Shown piece after piece: positions 48,608 to 58,195 of a DNA stretch of 64,000 nucleotides. Source of the stretch: Paenibacillus sp. JJ-100 (GTDB lineage Bacteria > Bacillota > Bacilli > Paenibacillales > Paenibacillaceae); contig NZ_CAOJCM010000003.1 of assembly GCF_948329825.1 (NCBI RefSeq), positions 186,001 through 250,000 on the forward strand, in the 5' to 3' direction. Each line of letters starts with the position of its first letter. The first letter of the stretch is position 1. The notes under the pieces were generated by a model, which worked only from the letters and a program-made list of their open reading frames with translations, did not search any database and had not been told where the DNA came from. Both the position numbers and the translations under genes were made by a program.

Positions 48608-49456
48608 TTAAAAATCAAAGTTATCCGGGTCTGGACCTACACGCACATTGTCATTCAACGAGTTAATGCGTTCCATCTCTTCCGTGGACAACTCGAAGTC
48701 AAAGATGTCAGCATTCTCGATAATCCGATGCTCTTTGGTTGATTTCGGGATCGTGACAACACCATTTTGAAGATCCCAGCGCAGGATGACCTGAGCAACA
48801 GACTTGCTTTTGGATGCAGCAATCTCTGTAAGTACTGGATTGTCGAGCAGTTCACCCTGCATTAGAGGGGACCAAGCTTCTAATTGAATTCCATGCTGTT
48901 CACAGAAGGTCTTCAATTCAACTTGCGTTAGACGTGGGTGGTACTCCACCTGGTTAATCATTGGTTTCACCTGTGCGTCCTGCATCAGATCTTGCAGATG
49001 GTGAATCTGGAAGTTGCTCACACCAATCGCACGGATTCGGCCTGCTGCGTAGAGTTCTTCCATAGCTTTCCAAGCACCTTTGTATTTGCCTGCTTTTGGC
49101 CAGTGAATCAAATATAGATCCAGATATTCCAGTCCGAGCTTGTTCATCGTTACATCAAATGCGGCAAGTGTCTCTTCATAACCCAGATCTGCATTCCACA
49201 CCTTGGAGGTAATAAACAGGTCTTCGCGTTTCAACCCATTCTCCTGCAATGCCTCGGTGATCGCCTGGCCTACACCGGATTCATTACCGTAGATTGCTGC
49301 TGTATCAATACTGCGGTAACCGTGTTTAATTGCACTTTTTACTGCTTCAATAAGTTCAGTACCTTCTTCGACCTTGAATACGCCAAGGCCGAACCAAGGC
49401 ATACGGACACCGTTTTGCAATGTTGTCGTAGATTGTAGATGTTGTGCTGTTGTCAT
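48608..49456 (-). CDS. Aldo/keto reductase, YvgN-like
   Basis: A 282-residue NADPH-dependent AKR (AKR5-like). The N-terminal NGVRMPWFGLGVFKVEEG, the tetrad segment SIDTAAIYGNE with catalytic Asp and Tyr, LDLYLIHWP with the His, and the C-terminal cofactor region IPKSTKEHRIIEN are all typical. B. subtilis YvgN reduces glyoxal and methylglyoxal, and a similar detoxifying role is likely. AGGAGGA precedes the ATG. It is a single gene. Confidence 0.94.
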   Translation of the reverse strand: MTTAQHLQSTTTLQNGVRMPWFGLGVFKVEEGTELIEAVKSAIKHGYRSIDTAAIYGNESGVGQAITEALQENGLKREDLFITSKVWNADLGYEETLAAFDVTMNKLGLEYLDLYLIHWPKAGKYKGAWKAMEELYAAGRIRAIGVSNFQIHHLQDLMQDAQVKPMINQVEYHPRLTQVELKTFCEQHGIQLEAWSPLMQGELLDNPVLTEIAASKSKSVAQVILRWDLQNGVVTIPKSTKEHRIIENADIFDFELSTEEMERINSLNDNVRVGPDPDNFDF

Positions 49457-49638
49457 GTGAAATCCTCCTGAAGTTGTGTGAATATGGCCATGGCCATTTA
49501 AAGTGAACGTGAAAGTGAAATTGACATTGATTCATGATACAAAATGAAAACATAGTAGATCAAATGGCATCCAGCGTATATAGTAACGTATATAGTCAGT
49601 CATACCTGACATGATACCGGTTCTGATGTATAAAGACT

Positions 49639-49683
49639 CTCGTCAACATATTGATAGCTGATCTATGGGTTCATTTTGACGAG
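49639..49683 (-). terminator. Possible terminator of the MFS gene
   Basis: CTCGTCAA at 49639-49646 and TTGACGAG at 49676-49683 can pair. On the minus strand the hairpin is followed by AGTCTTTA, so it is weak. Confidence 0.4.
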
Positions 49684-49687
49684 CCCT

Positions 49688-50908
49688 TTATAGCTTCTGT
49701 GTTGCCTGTTTAATTCCGTTACGGGGGGTGATTTCATGTTGCTCCAGATGTTTGGCCCATATCGTCAGGATTGCCGCAATAATCACCATTAATGCACCAA
49801 CCCATGTGGTATGAATCAAACCGATGGAGTCATTCACGATTCCACCCAGATAGGCGCCTATCGCAATGCCAGCGTTAAATGCAGCAATATTAAAGGCAGA
49901 AGCCACATCTTTGGCCTGCGGTGCATAACGTTCAGCAAGTGTAACGACAACCACCTGAAGGCCAGGCACATTCATAAAAGCAAACAGCCCCATGCCCATG
50001 ATGGTTGCTAGTGCTGCCCACTGAAATGGAACGGTGAAGTACAGAATGCCCAGAATCACTGTCTGCACGATGAACATGTATAGAAGTGACTTTAACGGAT
50101 TCTGATTGGCTGCCTTGCCCCCAATCATATTCCCAATGGCAATGGCAATGCCGTACAACAGCAGAATAAAGGTCACCGTTTGTTCCGAGTAACCGCTGAT
50201 GTCGTGTAATAACGGAGACAGGTATGTGAACACAACAAATGTGCCCCCGTAGCCCACGGCTGTAATCGTAAAAGCGAGCAACAGTCGTCCGTTAGTCACC
50301 AGTTTCACTTGATCCCGGATGGCTGTGCGGGTACCTTGCTGCAATGTTGAAGGTATAAGCAGCAGGTTAGCGATCAGGGCAAGAATGCCGACTGCAGCAA
50401 TGAGGATAAAGGCAGAGCGCCATCCAAAATGTTGGCCTATAAACGTGCCAAAGGGTACACCGGTTACCGTTGCAATGGTCAGCCCCGAGAACATGGTGGC
50501 AATTGCACTTGCCCTGCGGTCGCTTGGCACAAGGTCTGCCGCTATCGTCGAACCGATTGACATAAACAAGCCATGTGCCAGTGCAGATATCACCCGTGCA
50601 ATGAGAAGTACGGTAATCCCGGTAGATAGGGAGGCCAGTGTATTGCCTGCGATGAAGATAACCATAATGGCCAGCAGCAGGGTTTTACGTGATATGGCAG
50701 ACGTCAGTGACGTAAGGATTGGTGCACCGAACATCACACCCAACGCATATATGGTAACGGTTAGACCCGCAGACGATACACTAATGTGAAGATCATTTGC
50801 GATTAGAGGTAGCAGTCCTACACTGATGAACTCGGTTGTACCGATCGCAAAAGCACTGATTGCAAGTGCCAGCAGCGCCCAAGTGCTGTTTTTTTTCTCG
50901 TGATGCAT
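49688..50908 (-). CDS. MFS transporter, DHA1 (YdhP/AraJ-like) family
   Basis: A 406-residue 12-segment exporter. The N-terminal ALAISAFAIGTTEFISVGLLPLI is characteristic of the AraJ/YdhP/purine exporter-like group. The motif A region is disturbed (APILTSLTSAISRKTLLL), and motif C appears as SGLTIATVTGVPFGTFIG. It should expel small molecules with protons. TAGGAG precedes the ATG. It is divergent from an HxlR gene, with tandem operator repeats between, which points to control by that regulator. Confidence 0.92.
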   Translation of the reverse strand: MHHEKKNSTWALLALAISAFAIGTTEFISVGLLPLIANDLHISVSSAGLTVTIYALGVMFGAPILTSLTSAISRKTLLLAIMVIFIAGNTLASLSTGITVLLIARVISALAHGLFMSIGSTIAADLVPSDRRASAIATMFSGLTIATVTGVPFGTFIGQHFGWRSAFILIAAVGILALIANLLLIPSTLQQGTRTAIRDQVKLVTNGRLLLAFTITAVGYGGTFVVFTYLSPLLHDISGYSEQTVTFILLLYGIAIAIGNMIGGKAANQNPLKSLLYMFIVQTVILGILYFTVPFQWAALATIMGMGLFAFMNVPGLQVVVVTLAERYAPQAKDVASAFNIAAFNAGIAIGAYLGGIVNDSIGLIHTTWVGALMVIIAAILTIWAKHLEQHEITPRNGIKQATQKL

Positions 50909-50984
50909 GTCCTGCTCAACTCCTAGAATGTAGATTTGCTTACCGGCAAATGCTATTATGAATTATTCGGTACAACATGACCAG

Positions 50985-51018
50985 TACGTACTTTTTAGTA
51001 CCCTACGTACTTTTTAGT
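50985..51018. promoter_or_regulatory. Tandem operator repeats between MFS and HxlR genes
   Basis: TACGTACTTTTTAGT occurs exactly at 50985-50999 and again at 51004-51018, a 19-base period. A TATAAT at 51024-51029 follows, so the repeats occupy the -35 and spacer of the HxlR promoter. Confidence 0.75.
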
Positions 51019-51072
51019 GCCTATATAATAGCTGAACGGAAGAAGCGAACTCAATGAAGGAGGAAGACGGGA

Positions 51073-51471
51073 ATGGAACGCAAAAAATATAATATTTCGG
51101 TTGAAGCAACACTTGAGGTCATCGGGGGAAAGTGGAAGTGTGTTATTCTCTGTCATCTAACCCATGGCAAGAAGCGAACCAGTGACTTGAAGCGTATTAT
51201 GCCTGCAATTACCCAGAAAATGTTGACACAACAGTTGCGAGAGCTGGAGCATGACGGAATTGTCAGACGAATCGTATACAATCAGGTTCCGCCTAAAGTA
51301 GAGTACGAACTAAGTGAATACGGATGGAGCCTGGAACCGATTCTGAATGCGTTATGTCATTGGGGAGATCAGCATATCATTAAGGAATATGGCGACAAAG
51401 CAGCAGTGCTGGAAGATAACGGACTCAACGACTTTACTACGGACAACGACAGGGAGCTGATGAAACCGTGA
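51073..51471 (+). CDS. HxlR-family winged-helix regulator
   Basis: A 132-residue HxlR-type DNA-binding protein. The core is VEATLEVIGGKWKCVILCHLTHGKKRTSDLKRIMPAITQKMLTQQLRELEHDGIV, followed by the wing and the KVEYELSEYGWSLEPIL helix. These regulators respond to aldehydes, quinones or drugs, with Cys residues in some. Here Cys38 and Cys42 lie in the N-terminal helix. It probably controls itself and the divergent exporter. AAGGAGGA precedes the ATG. Confidence 0.94.
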   Translation: MERKKYNISVEATLEVIGGKWKCVILCHLTHGKKRTSDLKRIMPAITQKMLTQQLRELEHDGIVRRIVYNQVPPKVEYELSEYGWSLEPILNALCHWGDQHIIKEYGDKAAVLEDNGLNDFTTDNDRELMKP

Positions 51472-52145
51472 AATACGAAATTCTATATGATGGTGCATTT
51501 GCAATGCTCAGGGTAGAGTTACAGCGTGGGGAACGTTTCAAGGCGGAGAGTGGAGCCATGGTATCTATGTCACCTACCGTCCAGCTAAAGGGAGCGGCAG
51601 AAGGCGGTATGTTTGCGGGAATTGGCCGTATGCTGAGTGGAGAGAAATTTTTCTTTCAGGAATTGACCGCGGCTGGGGGGAGTGCAGAGATTTTGCTGTC
51701 TCCATCGGCTATGGGTAGTGTCGAGGCCATAGAATTGGATGGTTCCTATTCGCTCTATGTACAGAAAGACGGATTTCTTGCAGGAACAGAAGGCATTCAG
51801 GTCAATACCAAAATGCAGAATCTGAAAAAGGGTCTTTTTTCTGGAGAAGGCTTCTTTATTGTTGAGATTAGTGGACGGGGCACGGTGTTCCTGTCTTCCT
51901 ATGGTGCGATACATCCTATCCATCTGGCTGCTGGCGAAGAGGTGATTGTGGACAATGCTCATCTGGTGGCATGGCCCCAATACGTTGATTATCGCATCGA
52001 AAAGGCATCCCAAGGCTGGTTCTCCAGTGTGACCAGTGGCGAAGTTCTGGTCTGTCGCTTCCGCGGAGAGGGCACGATTTTAATTCAGAGCCGAAATCCA
52101 CAGGGATTTGGTCAATGGGTGAAACAGTTTATTCCAACACGGTAA
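51468..52145 (+). CDS. TIGR00266 / AIM24 family protein
   Basis: A 225-residue protein of the AIM24 (TIGR00266) family, a double beta-barrel fold. The pattern AMLRVELQRGERFKAESGAMVSMSP, the central GMFAGIGRMLSGEKFFFQELTA and IVDNAHLVAWPQYVDYRIEKA are the family marks. The bacterial function is not known; the yeast relative acts in mitochondrial inner membrane organisation. GTG at 51468 overlaps the HxlR stop (GTGA), with GGGAG before it, so it is co-expressed with the regulator. Confidence 0.92.
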   Translation: MKYEILYDGAFAMLRVELQRGERFKAESGAMVSMSPTVQLKGAAEGGMFAGIGRMLSGEKFFFQELTAAGGSAEILLSPSAMGSVEAIELDGSYSLYVQKDGFLAGTEGIQVNTKMQNLKKGLFSGEGFFIVEISGRGTVFLSSYGAIHPIHLAAGEEVIVDNAHLVAWPQYVDYRIEKASQGWFSSVTSGEVLVCRFRGEGTILIQSRNPQGFGQWVKQFIPTR

Positions 52146-52288
52146 ATATGGTATTTTTTTTATAGAAAAACTTGTATAGATGTAACAGATGTATGTGCCG
52201 AAGCGTTAATATAACAGATTTGTGACTAGAACGAAGAGTGGTACATACATCTCTACTGCACAAGATCTTACATCACGGAGGTATAAAA

Positions 52289-52750
52289 ATGAAAAGTTCA
52301 CGTTACAAAAATCCGCAAGATAGTCCAGGATACCTGTTATGGCAGGTGACAACGATGTGGCAAAAAGAGGTTCGGCGAGTGCTCGAGCCACTTGAACTGA
52401 CGCAGCCTCAATTTGTGCTGCTACATGCTTGTTTATGGCTTAATGAGCGTGATGTGGAAGGCAAGGGAGTTACCCAGGTTCAGATCGCACAGTTTGCCAA
52501 TGTAGATGTCAATGTGACCTCCCAGGTGCTGCGAGCTCTCGAAAAGAGAGGGTACATTACACGTGCGCGTCATCAGACCGATACACGGGCCAATATCATT
52601 ACGACAACGCCGGAAGGAACAAAACTGGCGATTGAAGGAATGAATCTCGTCGAGGAATCAGACAAAAACTTCTTTGATCTTCTGGCAGATCGTAAGGATG
52701 AATATATGGATATTATGCAGGAGTTCACTCGCCGTAAGATGGAACAATAA
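52289..52750 (+). CDS. MarR-family transcriptional regulator
   Basis: A 153-residue winged-helix protein. LTQPQFVLLHACLWL, VTQVQIAQFANVDVNVTSQVLRALEKRGYI and the wing RARHQTDTRANIITTTPEG fit MarR. The HTH is a little unusual in its NVDVNVTSQVLRAL recognition helix. CGGAGG lies before the ATG at 52289. No target gene is obvious; the AIM24-like gene lies upstream and a convergent aldo/keto reductase gene downstream. Confidence 0.92.
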   Translation: MKSSRYKNPQDSPGYLLWQVTTMWQKEVRRVLEPLELTQPQFVLLHACLWLNERDVEGKGVTQVQIAQFANVDVNVTSQVLRALEKRGYITRARHQTDTRANIITTTPEGTKLAIEGMNLVEESDKNFFDLLADRKDEYMDIMQEFTRRKMEQ

Positions 52751-52812
52751 GAGATACATATGTGAAAAGTGGTTTCATGATATAGATTGTGCGAAAATTG
52801 ACGAAAAATAAG

Positions 52813-52850
52813 ATAAACCTTCTGACCATGAAGGCAGAAGGTTTATTTCT
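52813..52850. terminator. Bidirectional terminator between MarR and aldo/keto reductase genes
   Basis: ATAAACCTTCTG and CAGAAGGTTTAT form a perfect 12-bp stem with a 10-base loop. The plus strand follows with TTCT and the minus strand with CTTATTTTTC. Confidence 0.78.
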
Positions 52851-52858
52851 CATGAGTG

Positions 52859-53833
52859 TTATTCAAGTCTGTAGGATGCAAATGGTCTGCCATAACGGAA
52901 ATTATCACTCAGTTGATCCAGTTCAGCTAGTAGTTCATGTGGAAGTTCTAGATCAAGACTAGCCAGATTGTGCTCTAACTGTTCGGTTTTCGTAGCACCG
53001 ACAATGACGGTGGATACTGCCGGACGGTTTAGCAACCATGCGAGTGATAGTACACTTGGTGAGCAACCGTAAGCCTCTGCTTTGGCGCTTACCTGCTCAC
53101 TAAGCTGGATGTTATGCTCCAGCAGGAAGCGGTTGAAGGAAGGGTCGGTATCTGCTCTGGAGCCAGAGGGAATGCTGGCTTGTCCGTTGTATTTGCCCGT
53201 CAGAATACCGCCAGCGAGCGGGAAATACGGGATAATGCCTACACCTTGATCAAGGCAAAGCGGGACAAGTTCGTTCTCAGGTGTTCGATCGGCAAGTGAA
53301 TAGCTCGTTTGCGTGGAGATGTACCGCGCATATCCTCGCGTCTCACTGATGCCGAGGGCTTTCATTAGCTCCCAGGCGGCATAGTTGGAGGCGCCGATGT
53401 AGCGCACTTTGCCGGACGTGATCATATCGTCCAATGTGCGCAGTGTTTCATCCAGCGGGGTATGCGGGTCAAAGGTATGGATCTGGTACAGATCGACATA
53501 ATCCGTCTGCAGACGCCGCAGGCTATGTTCCAGTTCTTGCTGCAGATGATAGCGCGAGGAACCGCGCCCATGAGGACCATCATGCCGGGGCAAGCCGGCT
53601 TTGGTTGCAAGCACTGCGTTTTCCCGCCGGCCGGCGAGTGCCTGTCCAATAATGCGTTCCGATTCTGTGCCAGCATAGATGTTGGCGGTGTCAATAAAGT
53701 TGATGCCACGATCCATCGCTGCATGAAGAATGCGGGTTGAAGTGGCTTGATCTGCTCTTTTGCCAAATGCATTCGTGCCCAGACCCAGTGCGGAGACACG
53801 CAGCCCGCTGTTGCCTAAACGTCGATACTCCAT
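52859..53833 (-). CDS. Aldo/keto reductase, YghZ/Tas-like
   Basis: A 324-residue AKR of the aldo_ket_red family close to voltage-channel-beta-like and IolS types. The N-terminal MEYRRLGNSGLRVSALGLGT, the catalytic FIDTANIYAGTESERI (Asp, Tyr), ATKAG, VDLYQIHTFD, and the C-terminal VIVGATKTEQLEHNL are typical. The substrate is unknown. AAGGAGCGATG precedes the ATG. It is a single gene. Confidence 0.93.
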   Translation of the reverse strand: MEYRRLGNSGLRVSALGLGTNAFGKRADQATSTRILHAAMDRGINFIDTANIYAGTESERIIGQALAGRRENAVLATKAGLPRHDGPHGRGSSRYHLQQELEHSLRRLQTDYVDLYQIHTFDPHTPLDETLRTLDDMITSGKVRYIGASNYAAWELMKALGISETRGYARYISTQTSYSLADRTPENELVPLCLDQGVGIIPYFPLAGGILTGKYNGQASIPSGSRADTDPSFNRFLLEHNIQLSEQVSAKAEAYGCSPSVLSLAWLLNRPAVSTVIVGATKTEQLEHNLASLDLELPHELLAELDQLSDNFRYGRPFASYRLE

Positions 53834-53946
53834 CGTTCATCGCTCCTTCTATGGCGTTGTTGTATAGCCGATTATATCGTAATCTATTGAAAACGTGTTA
53901 TTAATATAGTTAAATAAATGGAGAAACCGCAATTAAAGGAGATATG

Positions 53947-55017
53947 ATGGAAAACAGTGCTGCACATTTAACTAGACGGAAGCCGAAGAAACCGAAGAAG
54001 AAATGGAAGAAGCGACTTATCATCACCCTGAGCATACTGATTGTGCTTGGCGGCATCGGATTTATCTTTCAAAAGGAACTTGTTAGACTGGGCTTTAATA
54101 TGTTCGCTGCAGGTACGGTAAAGGAGACACTGGACAAATCCTATAAACCCGTTGGAGACAGAGATGTTCCGGTCGTGGAGCATACGGATCCGTTCTCACT
54201 GTTGCTGCTAGGTATCGACCAGCGAGATAATGAGCCAAGTCGTTCAGATACAATCATTTATTCTGTCGTGCGTCCAGAGGATAACAAAGTGCTGCTGCTG
54301 TCTATTCCACGTGACTCTTACACTGAAATTGTGGGTCGTGATGTGAAGTCCAAGATCAACTCGGCCTATGCTCATGGTGAAGCCAAGATGGCGATGGAGA
54401 CGGTGGAGAAGCTGCTAGAGAACAAGGTGGACTTCTATGCAGCAATTAACTTCCACGGCTTGAAAGATATTGTCGATGCGGTTGGCGGTGTCGAGCTACC
54501 GATTACGAAAAACATCGAGAACAAAAACAAAGCCCATGAGAAACTGTTCATCGAAGCCAACAAACCGATCTATAACGGCGAGGAGGCACTGGCATATGTG
54601 CGTTACCGGGAAGATTCCGATTTTAACCGCACGATGCGTCACCGGATTTTTCTAAGTAGCTTCATGAATCGTGCGATGGAGGTCAAAAATCTGACCAAGA
54701 TCCCCGACATCATTGAGATTGCCGGATCGAATTTTACAACAAATATGACATCGGATTTCATTGTGAATTTTGCCGAGTCTCTATATATGAAGGATAGCAT
54801 TCCAACGATCAGCAATTACATGCTGAAAGGTGACGGGAAGATGCGCGGCGGTGCTTGGTATTACGATCTGTCTGAGGAAGATCTGACCTTTGTACGAGGC
54901 ATGATTGCCAGCTGGCTTGACCCGAATACAACACAGGTAATTGAGCCAGAATCGGATGAGTCGAACGAGGGAAGTCAATCGTCAACTCCAGATTCATCGG
55001 CACAGACAGGGAATTGA
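53947..55017 (+). CDS. LytR-CpsA-Psr family cell-wall glycopolymer ligase
   Basis: A 356-residue LCP protein. A Lys-rich cytoplasmic N-terminus leads to one membrane segment (about residues 24-44). The extracellular LCP domain (about 80-290) contains LLLGIDQRDNEPSRSDTIIY, LLSIPRDSYTEI, KINSAYAHGEAKM, FHGLKDIVDAVGGVEL, YNGEEALAYVRYRED-type catalytic Arg motifs and MRHR. It should attach teichoic or other anionic polymers to peptidoglycan (TagTUV-like). The second ATG (53947) is better spaced to AAAGGAG than the first (53944). The Ser/Thr-rich C-terminal tail is disordered. Confidence 0.94.
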   Translation: MENSAAHLTRRKPKKPKKKWKKRLIITLSILIVLGGIGFIFQKELVRLGFNMFAAGTVKETLDKSYKPVGDRDVPVVEHTDPFSLLLLGIDQRDNEPSRSDTIIYSVVRPEDNKVLLLSIPRDSYTEIVGRDVKSKINSAYAHGEAKMAMETVEKLLENKVDFYAAINFHGLKDIVDAVGGVELPITKNIENKNKAHEKLFIEANKPIYNGEEALAYVRYREDSDFNRTMRHRIFLSSFMNRAMEVKNLTKIPDIIEIAGSNFTTNMTSDFIVNFAESLYMKDSIPTISNYMLKGDGKMRGGAWYYDLSEEDLTFVRGMIASWLDPNTTQVIEPESDESNEGSQSSTPDSSAQTGN

Positions 55018-55088
55018 CCAGATCAGATCTTAAATAGCCTGCATTAGCCTGAAAATTCTAAAAATCCCGAATATCCCGAGAATTCTGA

Positions 55089-55120
55089 AAGCCTTGGTAA
55101 GCGTCATGCTTCCGGGCTTT
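55089..55120 (+). terminator. Terminator after the LCP gene
   Basis: AAGCC...AAGC pairs with GCTT...GGCTT with internal mismatches, then seven T. Confidence 0.65.
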
Positions 55121-55280
55121 TTTTGTGTTTTTTTTTCTGTCCAAGGGGTTGGGAGTAACAAGAGGGGACGGCGAGATATCAACAAAGCGTCAGTTTAATT
55201 TCCATTCTATACCACCCCTTTTCCGGCTATGTATAGTAAAATATAGGAAAACATCAGATGACAACCAATGGAGGACATCT

Positions 55281-57863
55281 ATGAGAGAATTTAAGGAGCG
55301 ACTCAGGCAAGTTCAGGAGCAGCAGAAACAGCTCGCCAAGGACTATCAGGCTCTGTTGCAAGAGTATCAATCCGATGACCTGATCGTTCGTAATGAGCAG
55401 TTGTTGGAACAGACGGAAGCTCAGCAGCTCAAGCTGCAGCAGCTAGAACGTCGTGCACGCCAGATGGAAGAAGAGAATGCGCGTCTTCGGATGGCATTAT
55501 CTGAACAGATGCTGGACGAGAAGCTGAATTTAATCCGAGTGTCCCAAGAGAAGATGCAGACGTATTTTCAGGGGAAAACGGCAGTACATAACAACCAGAT
55601 TAGCGATCTGGAACATCGAACGAAATTTAATCTGAACAATCTCTTCCATCAGGCTTCTCAACATCTGCAGGAGGATGCGGCCGACATGCAGGGTCGGGTT
55701 ACCCATCTGGCAACCGAAGTGCAGGCACGGATTGAATCACACCGGCAGGCTGTATGGGAGAGGGCCGAGGCTGTGCGCAGGCAGATGCATCAAGGTTACG
55801 AGCAGATGGAAGAGGAGGAACTGAGCGAGGAGACGATCCAGCGCCGGATTAAGCAGAACCGGATGGAGATGCGCATCGGACTTAGTTGGATTAACAAAGT
55901 GGCGATCCTGCTACTCATTCTGGGGGTAGGTGCGGCCTTCCGTTACTCCTATTCCACATGGTTTAGTGATGAGATGAAAGGTGCAGGGTTCTTCCTGCTG
56001 GGGGCATTAATGCTTGCAGGCGGGGAGTGGCTGTTCCGACGGAAACAGAAAACATTTGCAATGGGAATGCTCGGCGGAGGGATCTCCGTGCTGTTTGGTT
56101 CCATTTTCTACAGTTACTTCTTGTTGAATATCATTGGACTCTATACAGGATTGGGTCTATCCGTGCTGGTCTCAGCTGTGTCTGTCCTGTTGTCGTTGCG
56201 GTATCAGTCTAAGACGATCTGTTCCTTTGGTCTTATAGGTGGATATTTGCCATTCTTCTCTTACCTGTTCACGTTTGGGCTGGAAGGGACAGCGGTGTAC
56301 GCCGCGATGATCTATCTGTTGCTGCTGAACGGCATCATCGTATGGATTTCCTTTGGGCAGCGTTGGCCTGTGGTGCACTATATCAGCTTCCTGTTCCATG
56401 CACCGTCCATGCTAATTTTGCTGTGGTTATCGCCAAGTGAGCAGGTAGGCATGCTATATTCTGTGGTGACTTTTGCCTTGTACTTGGGTATTACGCTGGC
56501 ATATCCGTTTAAACATCGGGTGAAGTTGACGTGGTGGGATTTTGCTTTGTTAGCGATGAATACAAGCTTGAGCTGTCTCGTCTTGTATGTGCTATTCGAT
56601 GTAGCGGGCTGGAATGATGCGCAGGGCTTGCTAGCGGTTATTTTTGCACTCGTCTATTTGGGACTGGCGAGATTCATTCAGCGCTACATGGCGCAGGAGA
56701 AACAGACGATTCTATTGTTCTATCTGACGTCGCTCACCTTCGGGATTTTACTCATTCCGTTCCAGTTTGGTTCGAGATGGCTGTCGATGGGCTGGTTGAT
56801 TGAAGGAGTGCTGGTCGTTACGTTTGGACATTTCAGAACAATCAAGGCGGTTGAACGTGCGGGCTGGGGTATTGTGCTCCTGTGTATCGCAGTCTTTGTA
56901 CAATATGATCTGTTGTCTGTATTCTTTGTGGGAGAACCATCCTATTTCATGTTAAAATACTCCAGCATCACGCTGGGAACCTTACTTATTACGTTGTATT
57001 ATGCTTGGGCGTTACGCAGCAACACTTCTGCAGGAACGGGAACAAAGCTTAGTTACGTCTCATGGGAGCGTAGTTTCCTGAATGGGTTCAGGGTAGTGAC
57101 CCTTGTGAACGTATGGTTATACGTGCTCTACGAATCCAATGAACTGTACGTCAGAGCTATTGATGAGACGTTCCTGTTATACCTGTTTTACAAACTGCTC
57201 ATGTTTGCGGCACTGACGATTGCTTTGGCGTATGGACTGAGCAAGGTGAAGTTACTTCGTGATTCGTTCCTACGGAGATATACGCTCTTCTTGCATGCGG
57301 TTGGCTGTTGTATTGCGCTGGCTGTTACCTTGACGATGCCTGCATTGCAGCCGGGTGTAGAGCAGCATACGGTAGCCGAAATTGTTGGACTGCTGGTGTT
57401 AATTATTTTCAACGTGGGCGTGTTCTTCGCTGGGCGCGATCTGTTGATTGCAGGTATCCGAGGTCAGTTTAAAAGTGTAGAGTGGTACCCAGTTATTGCA
57501 GGTGTCTATCTGCTTGGCGTCATCACCGTGTTTCTGACCATTCAGTTCCAATGGGGTGATGTCGGACTAATGTTCAGCCTGATCTATCTGGTACTGGCAA
57601 TCCTCTATATTGCTTACGGGTTCCGTAGAAAATATATTATGATCCGGCGTCTCGGTCTGGGCCTAACGTTATTCGCCACTGGTAAGATGGTGTTCTACGA
57701 TGTTAGCCTGCTGACGGCAGGTAGCAAAATCTTCGCTTACTTCAGCTTTGGTGTGCTGCTACTGGGCATCTCGTACCTGTATCAGAAGGTGTCGACCCGG
57801 ATGGAGGAGATTCAGGAGAAGGAGCGCGCGGCGAAGGCTGAGGGCAAGGATTCGGATATGTAA
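55281..57863 (+). CDS. DUF2339 multi-pass membrane protein
   Basis: An 860-residue protein. The first 200 residues are a long Gln/Glu/Arg-rich coiled coil, probably cytoplasmic. After that come about 24-26 hydrophobic segments up to near residue 840, then a short charged tail. The start of the membrane part, RIGLSWINKVAILLLILGVGAAFRYS, and GALMLAGGEWLFRRK fit the DUF2339 family. The family has no established role; suggestions include envelope or transport functions. GGAGGA precedes the ATG at 55281, and a longer frame to 55125 has no site. It is a single gene. Confidence 0.9.
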   Translation: MREFKERLRQVQEQQKQLAKDYQALLQEYQSDDLIVRNEQLLEQTEAQQLKLQQLERRARQMEEENARLRMALSEQMLDEKLNLIRVSQEKMQTYFQGKTAVHNNQISDLEHRTKFNLNNLFHQASQHLQEDAADMQGRVTHLATEVQARIESHRQAVWERAEAVRRQMHQGYEQMEEEELSEETIQRRIKQNRMEMRIGLSWINKVAILLLILGVGAAFRYSYSTWFSDEMKGAGFFLLGALMLAGGEWLFRRKQKTFAMGMLGGGISVLFGSIFYSYFLLNIIGLYTGLGLSVLVSAVSVLLSLRYQSKTICSFGLIGGYLPFFSYLFTFGLEGTAVYAAMIYLLLLNGIIVWISFGQRWPVVHYISFLFHAPSMLILLWLSPSEQVGMLYSVVTFALYLGITLAYPFKHRVKLTWWDFALLAMNTSLSCLVLYVLFDVAGWNDAQGLLAVIFALVYLGLARFIQRYMAQEKQTILLFYLTSLTFGILLIPFQFGSRWLSMGWLIEGVLVVTFGHFRTIKAVERAGWGIVLLCIAVFVQYDLLSVFFVGEPSYFMLKYSSITLGTLLITLYYAWALRSNTSAGTGTKLSYVSWERSFLNGFRVVTLVNVWLYVLYESNELYVRAIDETFLLYLFYKLLMFAALTIALAYGLSKVKLLRDSFLRRYTLFLHAVGCCIALAVTLTMPALQPGVEQHTVAEIVGLLVLIIFNVGVFFAGRDLLIAGIRGQFKSVEWYPVIAGVYLLGVITVFLTIQFQWGDVGLMFSLIYLVLAILYIAYGFRRKYIMIRRLGLGLTLFATGKMVFYDVSLLTAGSKIFAYFSFGVLLLGISYLYQKVSTRMEEIQEKERAAKAEGKDSDM

Positions 57864-58195
57864 AATGCACAAGAAGTATCCAACACATCTGACACAGGTA
57901 CATCGCGTACATCAGGTACAACCAGCCAATCAGATGATGTATAGCTTGGATGCAAGCATATAACGACGATCCATATAAATAGGGCTAAAAACGCTACGCT
58001 GGTTACATTGTATCCTTCGATAGACATTGTGAAAGGACTCTGGAAATGAGGTTATTTCAGAGTCCTTTTTATTTCTTTTTCAACGTAACCCGTCCCTTTG
58101 TCTATAAATGAAAGATACATCTGAAATATTCTGTTGATGACATTCGTGAAACGTTTTGCACAGAATCTGCGTCTATAATAAGGTATCAGCGATTT
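57864..58195. other. Intergenic region after the DUF2339 gene
   Basis: No convincing gene. A hairpin terminator lies at 58032-58070. Upstream of it the repetitive ACATCxGxxxACAxC texture (57884-57945) is low-complexity but not a clean repeat. Confidence 0.4.
58032..58070 (+). terminator. Terminator of the DUF2339 gene
   Basis: AAAGGACTCTG...AAAT pairs with ATTTCAGAGTCCTTT with one bulge, then further T. Confidence 0.8.
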
